64,000 bases of DNA from Deroplatys truncata (Eukaryota > Arthropoda > Insecta > Mantodea > Mantidae), in NCBI GenBank assembly GCA_030765065.1, contig CM060985.1, positions 5,208,001 to 5,272,000 of the forward strand, written 5' to 3'. Below, one piece after another: positions 48,724 to 60,398 of this stretch. A program made the translations under genes and the position numbers. The notes under the pieces were generated by a model. That model saw only the letters and a program-made list of their open reading frames with translations. It was not told where the DNA came from and made no database searches. Each line of letters begins with the position of its first letter. The first letter of the stretch is position 1.

Positions 48724-49510
48724 GTTTCGCACAGGTTTGAAAATTGTGTGCAAAGTATTGCTGACGAATTGAATCAAAACGTTTTCCTGTAGCCCAAAGA
48801 AATCGAACGAAATCGTTGTAAAAACTCGATGTAATTGCTGATTTAAATAATCGGAAATTTGTGCTGTTCTCTCACATTCAAATCATCAATTCTACGCAAT
48901 TGTGACAGGCAAACGTTCCGGTCATGTTTCCTCACTTGGTGAATTACGTGCGATTATTCATTTTGTGGTTATGTCTTGCAGGGCACAGCTGTTACTGTTG
49001 ATAACTTTGTCGTATTCACTGCAAGAAAAGCCAAGGGTTGCGCAACTAAATCAAAATAAATCTTTGAAACGCAATCTGTCAACACCAACGTTCATGTCAC
49101 AAATATTATAACTTAGTCCATTTCTCGTAACACGTAACATTTTATGCAGCAATTTAAACCTTAAAACTATAGCATAAAACAATATTGCCGCTATCTTAAA
49201 AGCATACACTTCATTAGAGAATCTACATATAACCTTTTCTTCTGGAGTGCACGTTAATTTTTTTCACGCCGTGTTACCGTTACTTTTTTATGCTTTTCCA
49301 CTTTCTTTTTCATTCATTCCATTTATAAGCTTACACCTCATGTTGCCAGTTTTGACTGAGTAGGTGGGCAACTACAGCCTTCGTTTGGACGCGAGGTTGT
49401 ATTACGGGAATTGCTTGCCCTACACTGCGCTGCGCTGTTTCTGTTCCCTTTCTCTGTGTCGGCTAATCACTTGCTACGTTGTGAGGTCACGTGTTTCAGT
49501 GTTATAGTAT
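48724..49510. other. AT-rich putative intron DNA, nothing recognised
   Basis: No conserved coding segment or repeat was recognised. A short open frame at 48,902-49,111 has no motif. Confidence 0.4.
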
Positions 49511-51040
49511 GCTGTTATAATGCCAGCACACAGAATCTTCATGTATGATTCCTATGTGACAACAAACTCTTGTAGAGAAGTGAGACATATTCCCTGCTGT
49601 TATAATGACAGCACACAGAATCTTCATGTTTGATTCCTATGTGACAACAAACTCTTGTAGAGAAGTGAGACACATTCCCTGCTGTTATAATGTCAGCACA
49701 CAGAATCTTCATGTTTGATTCCTATGTGACAACAAACTCTTGTAGAGAAGTGAGACAGATTCCCTGTTGTTATAATGCCAGCACACAGAATCTTCATGTA
49801 TGATTCCTATGTGACAACAAACTCTTGTAGAGAAGTGAGACACATTCCCTGCTGTTATAATACCAGCACACAGAATCTTCAGGTTTGATTCCTATGTGAC
49901 AACAAACTCTTGTAGGGAAGTGAGACAGATTCCCTGCTGTTATAATACCAGGACACAGAATCTTCATGTTTGATTCCTATCTGACAACAAACTCTTGTAG
50001 AGAAGTGTGACAGATTCCCTGCTGTTATAATACCAGCACACAGAATCTTCATGTTTGATTCCTATGTGACAACAAACTCTTGTAGGGAAGTGAGACACAT
50101 TCCCTGCTGTTATAATACCAGCACACAGAATCTTCAGGTTTGATTCCTATGTGACAACAAACTCTTGTAGGGAAGTGAGACAGATTCCCTGCTGTTATAA
50201 TACCAGCACACAGAATCTTCATGTTTGATTCCTATGTGACAACAAACTCTTGTAGGGAAGTGAGACACATTCCCTGCTGTTATAATGCCAGCACACAGAA
50301 TCTTCATGTTTGATTCCTATGTGACAACAAACTCTTGTAGAGAAGTGTGACGGATTCCCTGCTGTTATAATACCAGCACACAGAATCTTCAGGTTTGATT
50401 CCTATGTGACAACAAACTCTTGTAGGGAAGTGAGACAGATTCCCTGCTGTTATAATACCAGCACACAGAATCTTCAGGTTTGATTCCTATGTGACAACAA
50501 ACTCTTGTAGGGAAGTGAGACAGATTCCCTGCTGTTATAATACCAGCACACAGAATCTTCAGGTTTGATTCCTATGTGACAACAAACTCTTGTAGGGAAG
50601 TGAGACAGATTCCCTGCTGTTATAATACCAGCACACAGAATCTTCAGGTTTGATTCCTATGTGACAACAAACTCTTGTAGGGAAGTGAGACAGATTCCCT
50701 GCTGTTATAATACCAGCACACAGAATCTTCAGGTTTGATTCCTATGTGACAACAAACTCTTGTAGGGAAGTGAGACAGATTCCCTGCTGTTATAATACCA
50801 GCACACAGAATCTTCATGTTTGATTCCTATGTGACAACAAACTCTTGTAGGGAAGTGAGACAGATTCCCTGCTGTTATAATACCAGCACACAGAATCTTC
50901 ATGTTTGATTCCTATGTGACAACAGACTCTTGTAGGGAAGTGTGACAGATTCCCTGCTGTTATAATACCAGCACACAGAATCTTCATGTTTGATTCCTAT
51001 GTGACAACAGACTCTTGTAGGGAAGTGAGATAGATTCTCT
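49511..51040. repeat. 85-bp satellite 5, exactly 18 monomers
   Basis: The monomer reads GCTGTTATAATACCAGCACA, then CAGAATCTTCATGTTTGATT, CCTATGTGACAACAAACTCT, and TGTAGGGAAGTGAGACAGAT. Starts at 49,511, 49,596, 49,681 and 49,766, and the truncated start at 51,041, give 18 x 85 bp with no net indel. Variation is limited to a few positions (ATG/AGG in TTCA-GG/TG, GAGA/GGGA). TGCTG...CAGCA around the TTATAA core can form a 5-bp stem. Confidence 0.97.
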
Positions 51041-51126
51041 GCTGTTCGTGCGCCACGCAACGTAATCTTGTCTAGATTTAGGAAAACCGGATGTATTGTT
51101 GATAAGCAACCGCCGTGTTCTTACAG

Positions 51127-51336
51127 AAGAAAACTCGATATCATCGGAGAAAAGTTAGAACGAAGTCCAAAGAAATGTCTGAGAAAGCTTGCACAGGAAT
51201 TTCGCAAACCTTGGTTGGGGATGTCGCTAAACTTTTAAAATCTAAATCCTATAAGATAACTGGAATTGTGATAACGCAAGTAGAGTTAATTAGTGCTGTA
51301 CTGACCGCATGGTTTCATTTACATGGTCATGCCTAA
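51127..51336 (+). pseudogene. degenerate DNA-transposon helix-turn-helix fragment
   Basis: In one frame it reads LERSPKKCLRKLAQEF, and after a frameshift VAKLLKSKSYKITG. This matches the order RSPxKSxRxLA...LLKxKPYKxT found in a widespread Tc1/mariner-superfamily-like group of insect transposons. The catalytic domain is absent. A TTCTTACAG acceptor-like word precedes it, but the frameshift argues against a host exon. Confidence 0.45.
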
Positions 51337-51539
51337 AGGTGCGAGAAATCTGCACGTTTCCAAGGGACTATGAATATCCGAATGAAGCAGCGCCTGCCCG
51401 GTTACGAGTATAAAAGAAGACTGTATTTCTTTAGAAAGTACGTGAAAACCAATTCACTTGTACTTATCCAAATAGATTCCTGGACACTCAAAACGGACGC
51501 TCTCTCCTTCACACACTCAACAGTGTAGGATATACTTAC

Positions 51540-51598
51540 CAGCTAAGGCAATACTCCTGCTGGCCTCCGCCATGCTCACGCTTCGTTGCTGTCCGCGC
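51540..51598 (-). CDS. candidate small exon on the minus strand (unidentified gene)
   Basis: On the minus strand a 59-bp GC-rich segment is bounded by AATTATTTCAG (acceptor) and CTG followed by GTAAGTATA (donor), both close to consensus. It contains an ATG in a good context (GTGAGCATGGCGG) and then 11 codons, MAEASRSIALA, ending in phase 1. It could be the exon holding the start codon of a gene transcribed leftwards, opposite to the ABCG-like exon, or a chance match. I do not recognise the protein, and no partner exon was found. Confidence 0.35.
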
Positions 51599-51689
51599 CT
51601 GAAATAATTAACATATTTTACTATTTTTAAACTATTTTCATTAATTCCACCAAAATAAAACTCGCTTTATAGTTGATATAACATTCATA

Positions 51690-52360
51690 TGACCTTCTCT
51701 ACCTACCATCTCATATCAAAGTCTCATTGATCTGTTTACCCCATTAATCGGGGCAGAAATGCTTTCACATTCGTATTGTTTGCAGTTTAGAGATTTTCCG
51801 TGCAATTCTTAGAAAACACTGGGTATTTTAGTAAAAGATGTGACGTTACAATCACACGATCTTCTCTAACCATCAAATATGTTTTATATATTAAACAATT
51901 GAAAGATAAACGGAATTTATATGCAGGTTAAGTTCTCCTAAAATGATTTCAAATTAAGCGACATGGCTGGCGTTGGTTACACGCAACATGCAGAGACAAC
52001 CTTCAGCTGCATTTTGTAAGAAACGGACGTGGGGGGGGGGAATATGCCTAATTGTGTACATGTTTCTGTAGAAGCTATTGCTTCTTTTCTGCCTTTCCAA
52101 TTCATTCAGAATGAAGAGCACTTATTCAGTAAAATGTATTTTAATCAAACATGCATGAAAGCATTTCCATGTAGAGGGTAGTTTAGATTGGGGGACTTTT
52201 TTAGAATCCTCTTGTGGTTCTATCTTTGTAACTATCTAAATACAGACCGTTTTGCTGTTCATACGCGCACGTACCTTTTTTTTGGCTTCGGGGAACCTTA
52301 AACGTGTACTTCTGATAAAATTTCTGCATCATTTTGGGCCTAGTAAAAGTTTTAAACGTT
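51690..52360 (+). repeat. old R880 copy
   Basis: Diverged plus-strand blocks in family order: ATTCATATGACCTTCTCTAC, TTTCCATGTAGAGGGTAG, GGGGGACTTTTTTAG, TTTTGGCTTCGGGGAACC, and ACGTGTACTTCTGATAAAAT. A GGGGGGGGGG run lies near 52,030. Confidence 0.5.
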
Positions 52361-52529
52361 CGTTTGAAAGAGTTATTATTTTTATGTTTTATAACATGAA
52401 GGTAATGAGAAGTGTATTACATTCATATCTTTGGAATCAGAATTCTGTTTAAGGGTACTGGATACTGAAATGATTTCAACGAATTTAGCTGAAATCTTTA
52501 TCACAGATTTGTTCAACATAAAGTTGAGT

Positions 52530-52790
52530 TTCATGGTCCGGAGGGGAGGGCGGTAGAGTCTCTACCTTTCTAGATTTAAACTCCCCGGGTGGCAACCGGC
52601 CCCCATGCACATCCCGAATCGAATGTTTACTTTCCCCTGCCATGCAACGCCGACATTTCCAACCCCGAAACAGATGAAATGGAGGCACAGGAAATTCGGG
52701 GGATGTAATGAACCTTCTAGCGGCCCCGGTAATAGAACCCACGAATGTAGCGGCCTGACCCATCCCAGCCGGTTCCTCTGTATCTAACTT
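52530..52790 (-). mobile_element. tRNA-derived SINE family 2 copy (antisense)
   Basis: The minus strand carries a B-box-like GGGTTCTATTACCGGGG, then CCCGAATTTCCTGTGCCTCC (compare CCCGAATTTCCTGTTCCTCC at 28,450), GTTTCGGGGTTGG, and AATCTAGAAAGG near its 3' end. The block order matches the 28.4-kb copy. Confidence 0.65.
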
Positions 52791-52946
52791 TGTAGGGAAA
52801 TAATTCTCAATGAATGAAAGTCGAATCTCGTGTGAATCTCCCAACTGATTTAAGTAGAACATTTTAAATTGTATATGTTATTCCATGAATTTAGTTTTGA
52901 ATAAAGGGTTAAACTTTGCGTAAGTTTAAAAGTTTAAAATGGTTAA

Positions 52947-53905
52947 TGATGATGTTGAGATGCGGTTTAAGGGCGCTAAACAGCTATGGTCATACGCGCC
53001 CTTACAAAGTACAAAATCTAAAGTCCAAAAATAAAATATGGGTAAAAAACCGCATCGACAAAAACACAATAAAACAAGGCATCGAATTTTAAAAACACCA
53101 CAAAAACATGGTAAATAAAGCCACACAAGAGAAAAACGACGTATCAAAGCAAGGGACAAGAGCGCCAAATCTCTCCTAGGGAGAAGAGTCCACAGTATAA
53201 AGTCACAAATCTAAAAGGCGCTCAGCGCCGATTAAAACCGCTGTCACGGATAAAACCTAAAAGACATTCTACAGTCTGCGCGTCGTCTGCAAAACGTTGG
53301 CTACACCAACAGGCAGACACACCAACGCGCAATTGTGCTAAAACCTGACGCACCGTTAAGGGTGCCGCACATTAACACAGAGTGGTGCGGGGTCACCACT
53401 AAGCAAATGTCTATGACTAAAAACGCAATGTCCGATACGAAGTCGTGTTAAAATCACCTCTTCCCGACGAGAAGCACGAGAAGAGGTGGCCCAGACAACC
53501 GGGAGAGGTTTAACCTCCCGTAACTTGTTCCCCCTAAGAGCCGCCCACTCATCGCGCCAACGCGAGAGGATGCGGTGCCGTAAAAGAATGTAAGAATCGG
53601 AGTAGGGAACAACACAGGTAAAACATCTGGGTGATAAAATCGCCGATTTGGCAGCGGCGTCGGCAGACTCGTTACCTAAGATGCCCACATGACTCGGAAT
53701 CCACACGAAGGAGACGCTGGTGCCAGAAACACCGAGCCAAGGGATGAGATCATGTATGCGCTGTACGAGTGGGTGGTAATGGTACACCGCGTTAATACTC
53801 TGAAGGACACTCAAGGAGTCTGCGCAAAGAACACAGTGCCGTAACTCATGCCACTGGATGTATAAAAGTGACTGATAAATACTAAAAAGTTCGGCGGTAA
53901 AAAAG
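52947..53905 (-). mobile_element. 5'-truncated I-group LINE copy with 7-bp target-site duplication
   Basis: This is the 3' end of the same family as the full copy at 54,524-60,388. It begins at TTTTTACCGCCGAAC, equal to position 59,387 of the full copy, and ends ATCATCA exactly as the full copy does. TGGTTAA flanks both sides (52,940-52,946 and 53,906-53,912). The reading frame holds the rest of the RNase H domain with WIPSHVGILGNESADAAAK intact. It is then disrupted before the C-terminal zinc motif, where about 18 bp present in the full copy are missing between short GTCA repeats. It has no promoter or RT and is a dead copy. Confidence 0.85.
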
Positions 53906-53912
53906 TGGTTAA

Positions 53913-54513
53913 CATTTTTAGTCTTCATTTATTAAGTTATTAAAACTCTACATACAAAATTCCACTTGCTCGTATTAAGGAAAGACTGTTGAGATCGTTG
54001 GAAGAATGTGCACTGTTCTATGAAGAGCTAGTTCACCCCAGCCCAAGAGACTGTTTAGAAAAAGTACGTGCATAACACAAAAACGAAACTTGCGATTTAT
54101 GTTCAGTCTTTCTAGCATTCCAGACGAAGATTTTCAAGAAATCTCCCACTCAAAACTACCTTTTACATGCAAAATATTTGGTTATTTTTGGTTCTCTCAA
54201 ATGTAGCTGTAACAGGGTTACAGCAAACATGTGAACCTAACTTCCGTGACATTTGCGGACCACAATGTTAACGGTCTCCCCCACACCTGCATATATAATG
54301 CTTGGCGCCCCATTTTAAACTTGTTTCTGCACACTTGACTGCCCAAGCCATTCTATAAACTCTGGATTAAGGCATAAACCCAGCCACTGATAGGTGAAAG
54401 ATATTTTATTGGGAGGGGGAGCACAAAAAGTTTATAGTGGACTAAATCAGTCCGAAACTGCGGTCACAAACCACCTTATCTATGTAACATGTGTGAAGGC
54501 ATTTACGTCGGTT
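53913..54513. other. AT-rich DNA with an old R880 fragment
   Basis: Antisense R880 blocks (AACACAAAAACGAAAC, TTCAAGAAATCTCCCAC, CCTTTTACATGCAAAAT) lie at about 54,060-54,240. Nothing else was recognised. Confidence 0.45.
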
Positions 54514-54523
54514 CCTCTGCATT
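54514..54523. repeat. LINE target-site duplication, left copy
   Basis: CCTCTGCATT, identical to 60,389-60,398. Confidence 0.85.
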
Positions 54524-55163
54524 CCCCCCAGGGGCTCACCTTAAGTGAGTACGGGTTTGGCGTACCCGGGGGTTCCCGAGCCACTCATCGCCATCTTCAT
54601 CGATTCATCCCCGTCCGGTCGAGGTGGGTTCGTTCTCGTGACCGGGAGACACAAGGTAGGCGCTCGTGCGTTCTGTGCATTTCATTCCATGACGCCCTCG
54701 CCATCGTTTCTTTATTCTCTCTTCTATTTATGCACATTTCGCCCCACGTCCATTCATTTACACGTCTATTTTCCTTCTTCGCCGGCCTACCTTGAGTGCG
54801 AAACGCCCACACACTTTCGGTTCCTTTTAACCTTTTATTTTCCTCCGTGGACACAGCTTGACGGATACTCGCGCACTGGGCGAGCAGCTGGGTAAGTGGT
54901 AATGGCGTCACCCCCCCCACCCAGGGTCGTCATGTAGGGTTTGTGTTCGTATCCGCTGTTCAACTGCAGTCCCGCGGGGGGGGGGGAGCATTGCATGAGC
55001 TGCTGACTTCTGACGGCGATTGGGTCCCTCTGTCTATGTTCTGGGAGGTGTGACCCTGGGGTGCGTTTGGTATAGATAGGCCACTCACCCAAGCCGGGGT
55101 AACGCCCGGGAAGTCAGAGCCCGAGGTCGGAGACGGTTGCAATGGTGGAGGATTTCTTTCGCT

Positions 55164-56421
55164 ATGGAGCACCCTTTCTCCATTATAAACAACAAGCGCC
55201 GAAAAGTCATTGCAACAGAAGTAGCACCACCAACAGCTGGTTATTACTTAGTGATTACCCGTACAGAGGAAGGACAATCATTCGAGAAGGTGAACCCTTT
55301 TATAATCCAGAAGGACATTGACTCAATTGCTGGTCCTGTTCATTCCTGCACTCGCCTACGAAACGGTTCATTGTTGGTTCAGAGTAAGTCCGATCAACAA
55401 AGTAAGACCTTGCTGCGCGCCACGCTTCTCCACAATTATCCTATACGTGTTGAGAAGCACCGCACCTTGGATTCCTGTAGAGGCGTCGTCACCACTCACA
55501 ACCTCGACGGAATATCAGACGATGAGCTGGTCGAATATCTTTCCGATCAAAAGGTTACAACGGTTCATCGAGTGCAGGCTAAAAGCGACGGTGTGTTGAT
55601 ACCTACTCGTACCCTGTTTCTCACGTTCGATGGTGTCGATCTGCCCACTAGTATTTCAGCAGGTACGAACGTGTTGCTGTGAGGCCCTATATTCCTAGAC
55701 CTGCGTTGTTTCAAATGCCAGCGTTTTGGGCATACGCAAGTCTCTTGTAAGAGTGTCGTATCCATCTATGCCTCATGTAGCCAGCCGTCACACGAAGGTA
55801 CTTGTTCATCAGGACCCGTCTGCGTTAATTGCAAAGGGTCTCATTCTGTTTCATTTGCCGACTGTCCGCGGTACTTGGACGAGAAGGCGATCCAGGAGAT
55901 CCGGGTAAAGGAGAAACTCTCCTTCGCTGAAGCCCGGAGGCGTTACCATGCGCGCCAGCCTTCGCTCCTGCGATCTGGTACATTTAGTTCTGTTGTTGCC
56001 TCGCCAGTACCACGAGTAGATGCCGAAACTCAGACCTGGACCATGACTGCATTAACCGCCACTACCATCCGGTCGTCCATTTCTGCTATAGTTACCAAGC
56101 CATCTAAAGCTGGTCCTAAAATCATGAAGTCCCAAGGCACTGATAAAAAGTCCAAGCACAAACTCCGCAAGGAAGATTTTTTGAAAGACCCTCCGCGTGC
56201 GCGCGGTAAGAAAAGTTCACCTTCTCCACCTCGAAGGTCGCAGTCCCAGTATGCCTTCACCCATTGCCACCCAGAACCGATTCACGGCGCTTGAATCGGT
56301 TTCTGGCTCTGAGCGCGTGGGCCCTCCCTTCGAGGAGCCTATGGAGTCTGACCAACTCCATAGTAACAGCCCGAGCCCAAAGGTTAAGCAGAAAGTAATT
56401 TTGAGCCGCCCTCCTAAGTAG
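55164..56421 (+). pseudogene. LINE ORF1 (gag-like nucleic-acid-binding protein), broken
   Basis: The likely ATG is at 55,164 (MEHPFSIINNKRRK). The N-terminal part (VNPFIIQKDIDSIAG... HRTLDSCRGVVTT) matches the conserved gag domain of insect I/Jockey elements. The frame hits TGA at 55,680. A short stretch around 55,670-55,700 makes family-like sense (VRPYIPRP) only in another frame, so two compensating shifts are likely. The original frame then resumes with a CCHC knuckle CFKCQRFGHTQVSC. The second knuckle seems to have lost its first Cys (YASC), and a third, CVNCKGSHS, follows. A further shift near 56,250 moves the C-terminus to a frame ending at 56,421. Such proteins bind element RNA and form the particle used in retrotransposition. 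Confidence 0.85.
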
Positions 56422-56441
56422 ACAGTTTATCCCTTTTATTC

Positions 56442-59400
56442 ATGGCTATCCTGACCTGGAATTTACGTGGTGTACGATCGCATAGGGCGGAACTGCAACT
56501 TTTATTGCGTTCCCATTCGCCTATGGTCGTGTGTTTGCAGGAGACCAAGCTACGCCCTCACGCCCTTTTGAGCTCCGAGGGTATACTCCGGTTCGCTACG
56601 ACCTTGAACCGGATGAGGATACCCCTGCTCATGGAGGTGTCATGGTATTAGTGCGTAACGTCGTTCATTTTCAGACTCTCACGCTTACGTCCGACTTGCA
56701 AGCTGTTGCCGTAAGACTTCACTTACCCAGCCTTTACTTTTCTGTCTGCTCTGTGTATTCGCCTCCATCGTCTCCCCTCGCCCCGCGGACATTCGAGCTC
56801 TCCTGTCCGCTCTCCCAACACCATTTCTTCTGTTGGGAGATTTTAACGCCCATCCCCCTGTGGGGTTCGCCAAGGGCTTGTGCGAGGGAACTCTTCTTTC
56901 CGACATTTTTGATCAGTTCAATCTCTCCATCCTCAAAACAGGTGAACCTACTTTTCTTTCTGATTCTTCTGGTTCATTCTCTCACCTGGACCTTGCCTTT
57001 TGCTCCATCCAGCTTGCTAGTCGTCTGCAATGGAACGTCGTCGCTGACACCTACTCCAGCGACCATTACCCCTGCATCGTTTCTCTTCTGTCTCACCACG
57101 TCCAGCCTTCCAGAGTACCTACCTGGATATTCACAAAAGCCGATTGGAGATTTATTCCAGCCTCGTGTGTTTTGACGACAGGCCCTTCACCGACATTAAC
57201 CAAATGGTGCAGCACCTTACGTCTCCGATTCTATCCGCCGCCGAACGCGCAATTCCCGGTTCATCCTCTCAACCTCGGCGTCTACCTGTTCCGTGGTGGA
57301 ACGAGGATTGTCGGGACGCCGTTCGTGCGTAGAACTGCGCTTAGGGTGTTTCGGCGACACCCTACACTTGATAATTTGGTTACTTTTAAACAATCGCGCG
57401 CCAGGACTCGTCGCATTATTCAGGATAGCAAGAAGGCGTCTTGGACTCGTTTTGCCGAGTCTTTTAATCGCTTTACGCCTTCATCTGTTGTTTGGGATAA
57501 ACTTCGTCGCTTCTCAGGTAAAGTGTCGCATTGTACTGTTTCTGGCCTTCAGGTTCCCAATGCCACCATATTGGATCCGGCTGCCATCGCTAACACTCTG
57601 GGTGCTGCTTTGCGGCGGTTTCCAGTTCAGACCATTATTCCGCCGGCTTTCGCTCTATTAAAGACCGGCTGGATTCCGCAACCTATAATTTTCGGTCCGC
57701 TAATAATGAGTTACAATGCACTTTTCACAATGAGGGAGCTAGAGCACGCTCTTCATTGCTCTAGGCACTCCGCTCCTGGGCCGGACGGCATTCATGTCCT
57801 GATGTTAAAGAACCTTTCAGCCGACAATAAACTCTTTCTCTTACAGGTCTATAAGCGCATTTGGCAAGACGGCTTTTTTCCTTCCGTTTGGCGCGAATCC
57901 ACCATTGTCCCTATACTTAAGCCTGGGAAGGATCGCCAACTACCTTCCAGCTACCGCCCTCCCTACCAGTTGCATTTGCAGGGTGAGAGGAGCGCATGAT
58001 CAACGGGCGGTTGACATGGTGGCTTGAGTCTCAGAAACTTCTAGCGAACGCTCAGTGCGGATTTCGTCGCCATCGCTCTACCGTCGACCATCTGGTGTCC
58101 CTGTCGACGCATATTATGAATGGATTTCTGAGAAAGTGTCAAACCGTGGCTTTGTTTTTCGACCTGGAGAAAGCTTATGGCACTTGTTGGAGGGGCGGTA
58201 TTTTACGTACACTCCACGCATGGAATATCCGCGGTCGCCTTCCCATATTTCTTCGGGAGTTTATGACGGACCGCGTCTTTCGTGTACGTGTGGGCTCGGT
58301 TTTATCTAGTAGTTTTACTCAAGAGAACGGTGTACCGCAGTGCTCTGTACTCAGTGTCACACTTTTTGTGATTGCTATCAACCCCATTGTTGATTGTATT
58401 CCACCTGGCATTTCATCGTCCCTTTTCGTCGAAGATTTTGCCATTTATTGCAGTTCAAGGCGGACCTGTCTGCTCGAACGCCGTCTCCAGAGCTGTATCG
58501 ACCGTCTCTACGCCTGAAGTATCGGCAACGGTTTAAATTTCTCCGCCAAGAAATCCGTCTGCATCAACTTCTGCCGCCGGAAGGCTTTCCCTCCGCCCTC
58601 TCTCCATCTTGGCCCGGAGATCCTTCCGTTTGCAGACGAGGTGAAATTTTTGTAGTTGATCTTTGATAGGAGGCTGAGTTGGATTTCGCACATTTCCTTT
58701 TTAAAAGCAAAGTTCTCTTACTCTTTTACGCGTTTTAAGTGGCACATCCTGGGGAGCTGATCGGACCGTACTTCTTCGTCTTTATCGCTAGGTGGTCCGA
58801 TCCAAGCTTGATTACGTGTGCATTGTCTATTCGTCAGCACGTTCATCTGTGTTGCGTCGATTAAATGCCATTCACAATCGTGGCATAAGAGTCGCTACAG
58901 GGACCTTTGCAACCAGGCCTGTACCTGAAGGTGCAGAGCCTCCGTTGTCCTTCTGGCGTGAGATGCTTTTGTGCAGCTATGCCTTTCGACTCTCAAGCTT
59001 GCCTGACCACCCGTCTTTCGAGTTATTTTTCGAGTCGCTTGATCGGCAATATTTAATTAGCTCCTCTGCATTGCTTCCTCCAGGGGTTCGATTCCGACAG
59101 TTTCTTCGGCATCTGGACGTTACGCTAGCGCCGGCCCTTCCAAGGGGGGAAACGCGTTTTCCTCCATGGTTTCGCGCTGAGGTCCACTGTCACCTTGGGT
59201 TAACGTCGATGCCGAAGGATGAGACCCCTTCTTCAGTCTTTAGATCAGCGTTTTTAGAACTACAGGCGCAATTCGGGGAATGTCATTTTATTTATACTGA
59301 TGGGTCTAAGACTGATGTTGGAGTAGGGTGTGCCTTTGTTTTTGATGAACATAGTTTTAGTTTTCGTTTACCTGGGCAATGTTCGATTTTTACCACCGAA

Positions 59401-60087
59401 CGTTTTAGTATTTATCAATCTGTTTTATACATTCAGCGGCACGACTTACGGCACTGTGTACTTTGTACGGACTCTCTGAGTGCCCTTCAGAGAATTAACT
59501 ACCAGAGTACAATTACCACCCCCTCGTACAGCGCATACATGACCTGCCCCACTCGCTCTGGCATCAGCGTCGCCTTCTTGTGGATTCCAGGTCATTTGGG
59601 CATCTCAGGGAACGAGTCTGCCGACGCCGCTGCCAAATCGGCTCTTTTACCACCCAGATGTTTTACCTGTGTTGTTCCTTCCTTAGAGGTTTATGTTACT
59701 TTACGTTTCCGCTTCCTCTCGCGTTGGCGCGATGAGTGGACGGCGCTCCAGGGGAACAAGTTGCAGGAGGTTAAACCTCTCCCGGTAGTCTGGGGTACCT
59801 CTTCTCGCTCTTCTCGTCGGGAAGAGGTAATTTTAGGTCGTTTACGAATCCGACATTGCCTTTTTAGTCATAGATACCTTCTCAGTGGTGACCCCGCACC
59901 ACTTTGTGAGCGGTGTGATGCGCCCTTAACGGTGCGTCACCTTTTAACAGAGTGTCAGGTTTTAGCACAATTGCACGTTCGTTTGTCTCTGCCTGTTGGC
60001 ATAGCCAATGTTTTGGCAGACGGCGCGCATACTGTAGAATGTCTTTTACGTTTTATCCGTGACAGTGGTTTTAGTCGACGCATTTAA
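56442..60087 (+). pseudogene. LINE ORF2 (endonuclease-RT-RNase H), multiply frameshifted
   Basis: It starts MAILTWNLRGVRSHRAEL, the endonuclease N-terminus, and CLQETKL, LGDFNAH and SDHYP follow across three frames. RT begins with SAPGPDGIHVLML and WRESTIVPILKPGKD. After a small deletion and shift near 57,965-57,995 it continues MINGRLTWWLES, AQCGFRRHRST, FFDLEKAYGT, NGVPQCSV. The catalytic box reads FVED instead of the usual F-x-DD. Stops occur at 58,515, near 58,656 (TTTTTGTAG) and near 58,785. From 58,792 a 431-residue frame runs to the end. It keeps the RNase H residues (TDGS at 169, E203, D227, D277) but has compensating shifts at about residues 235-255, and the final zinc motif CERCDAPLTVRHLLTEC is kept. 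It could not yield an active enzyme. Confidence 0.88.
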
Positions 60088-60388
60088 TGTGCTGAGCGTC
60101 TTTTTAGTTTTGTGATTTTATATTGTGCGTTTTAATGGGTTGCTGTTCTCCCCTGGGGTCCTATGGAGCTCTGGTCCCGTGACTTCTACAGTTCCTGACA
60201 CGTAGTTTAATGTTTTATTGTTTGATTTACCAAGTTTTTAGTGTGGTGGTTTTTAGACTTGGATATGTTTTTATTGCTTTGACTAAGCGGGTTTGTGTCC
60301 CGTGTTCATTTGCTGGATTTTAAATTTTTATACATTGTAAGGGCGCTGATGACCTCAGCTGTTTAGCGCTCTTAACCCCATATCATCA

Positions 60389-60398
60389 CCTCTGCATT
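60389..60398. repeat. LINE target-site duplication, right copy
   Basis: CCTCTGCATT, identical to 54,514-54,523. Confidence 0.85.

Larger units (their letters stand above)
54524..60388 (+). mobile_element. full-length I-group (Jockey superfamily) LINE, inactivated
   Basis: A 5,865-bp non-LTR retrotransposon is bounded by the 10-bp duplication CCTCTGCATT. It has a ~640-bp GC-rich 5' UTR, an ORF1 (gag-like, CCHC zinc knuckles), and a 20-bp gap. ORF2 then follows in the order apurinic endonuclease, reverse transcriptase, RNase H, C-terminal zinc motif. The ~300-bp 3' UTR ends ATCATCA. RNase H after RT and a gag-type ORF1 place it in the I/LOA/R1 group of the Jockey superfamily, most like I/Nimb elements. 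The element inserted whole, but several stops and frameshifts in both ORFs make it non-autonomous. Some shifts could be assembly errors, but their number makes true decay likelier. Confidence 0.9.

Noticed and set aside
5030..51040. CRISPR arrays
   Set aside because: All arrays are contiguous tandem monomers without unique spacers, and the genome is eukaryotic.
51115..51336. A host exon after the TTCTTACAG acceptor-like word
   Set aside because: The sequence resembles a transposon helix-turn-helix and needs a frameshift, so it is annotated as a transposon fragment.
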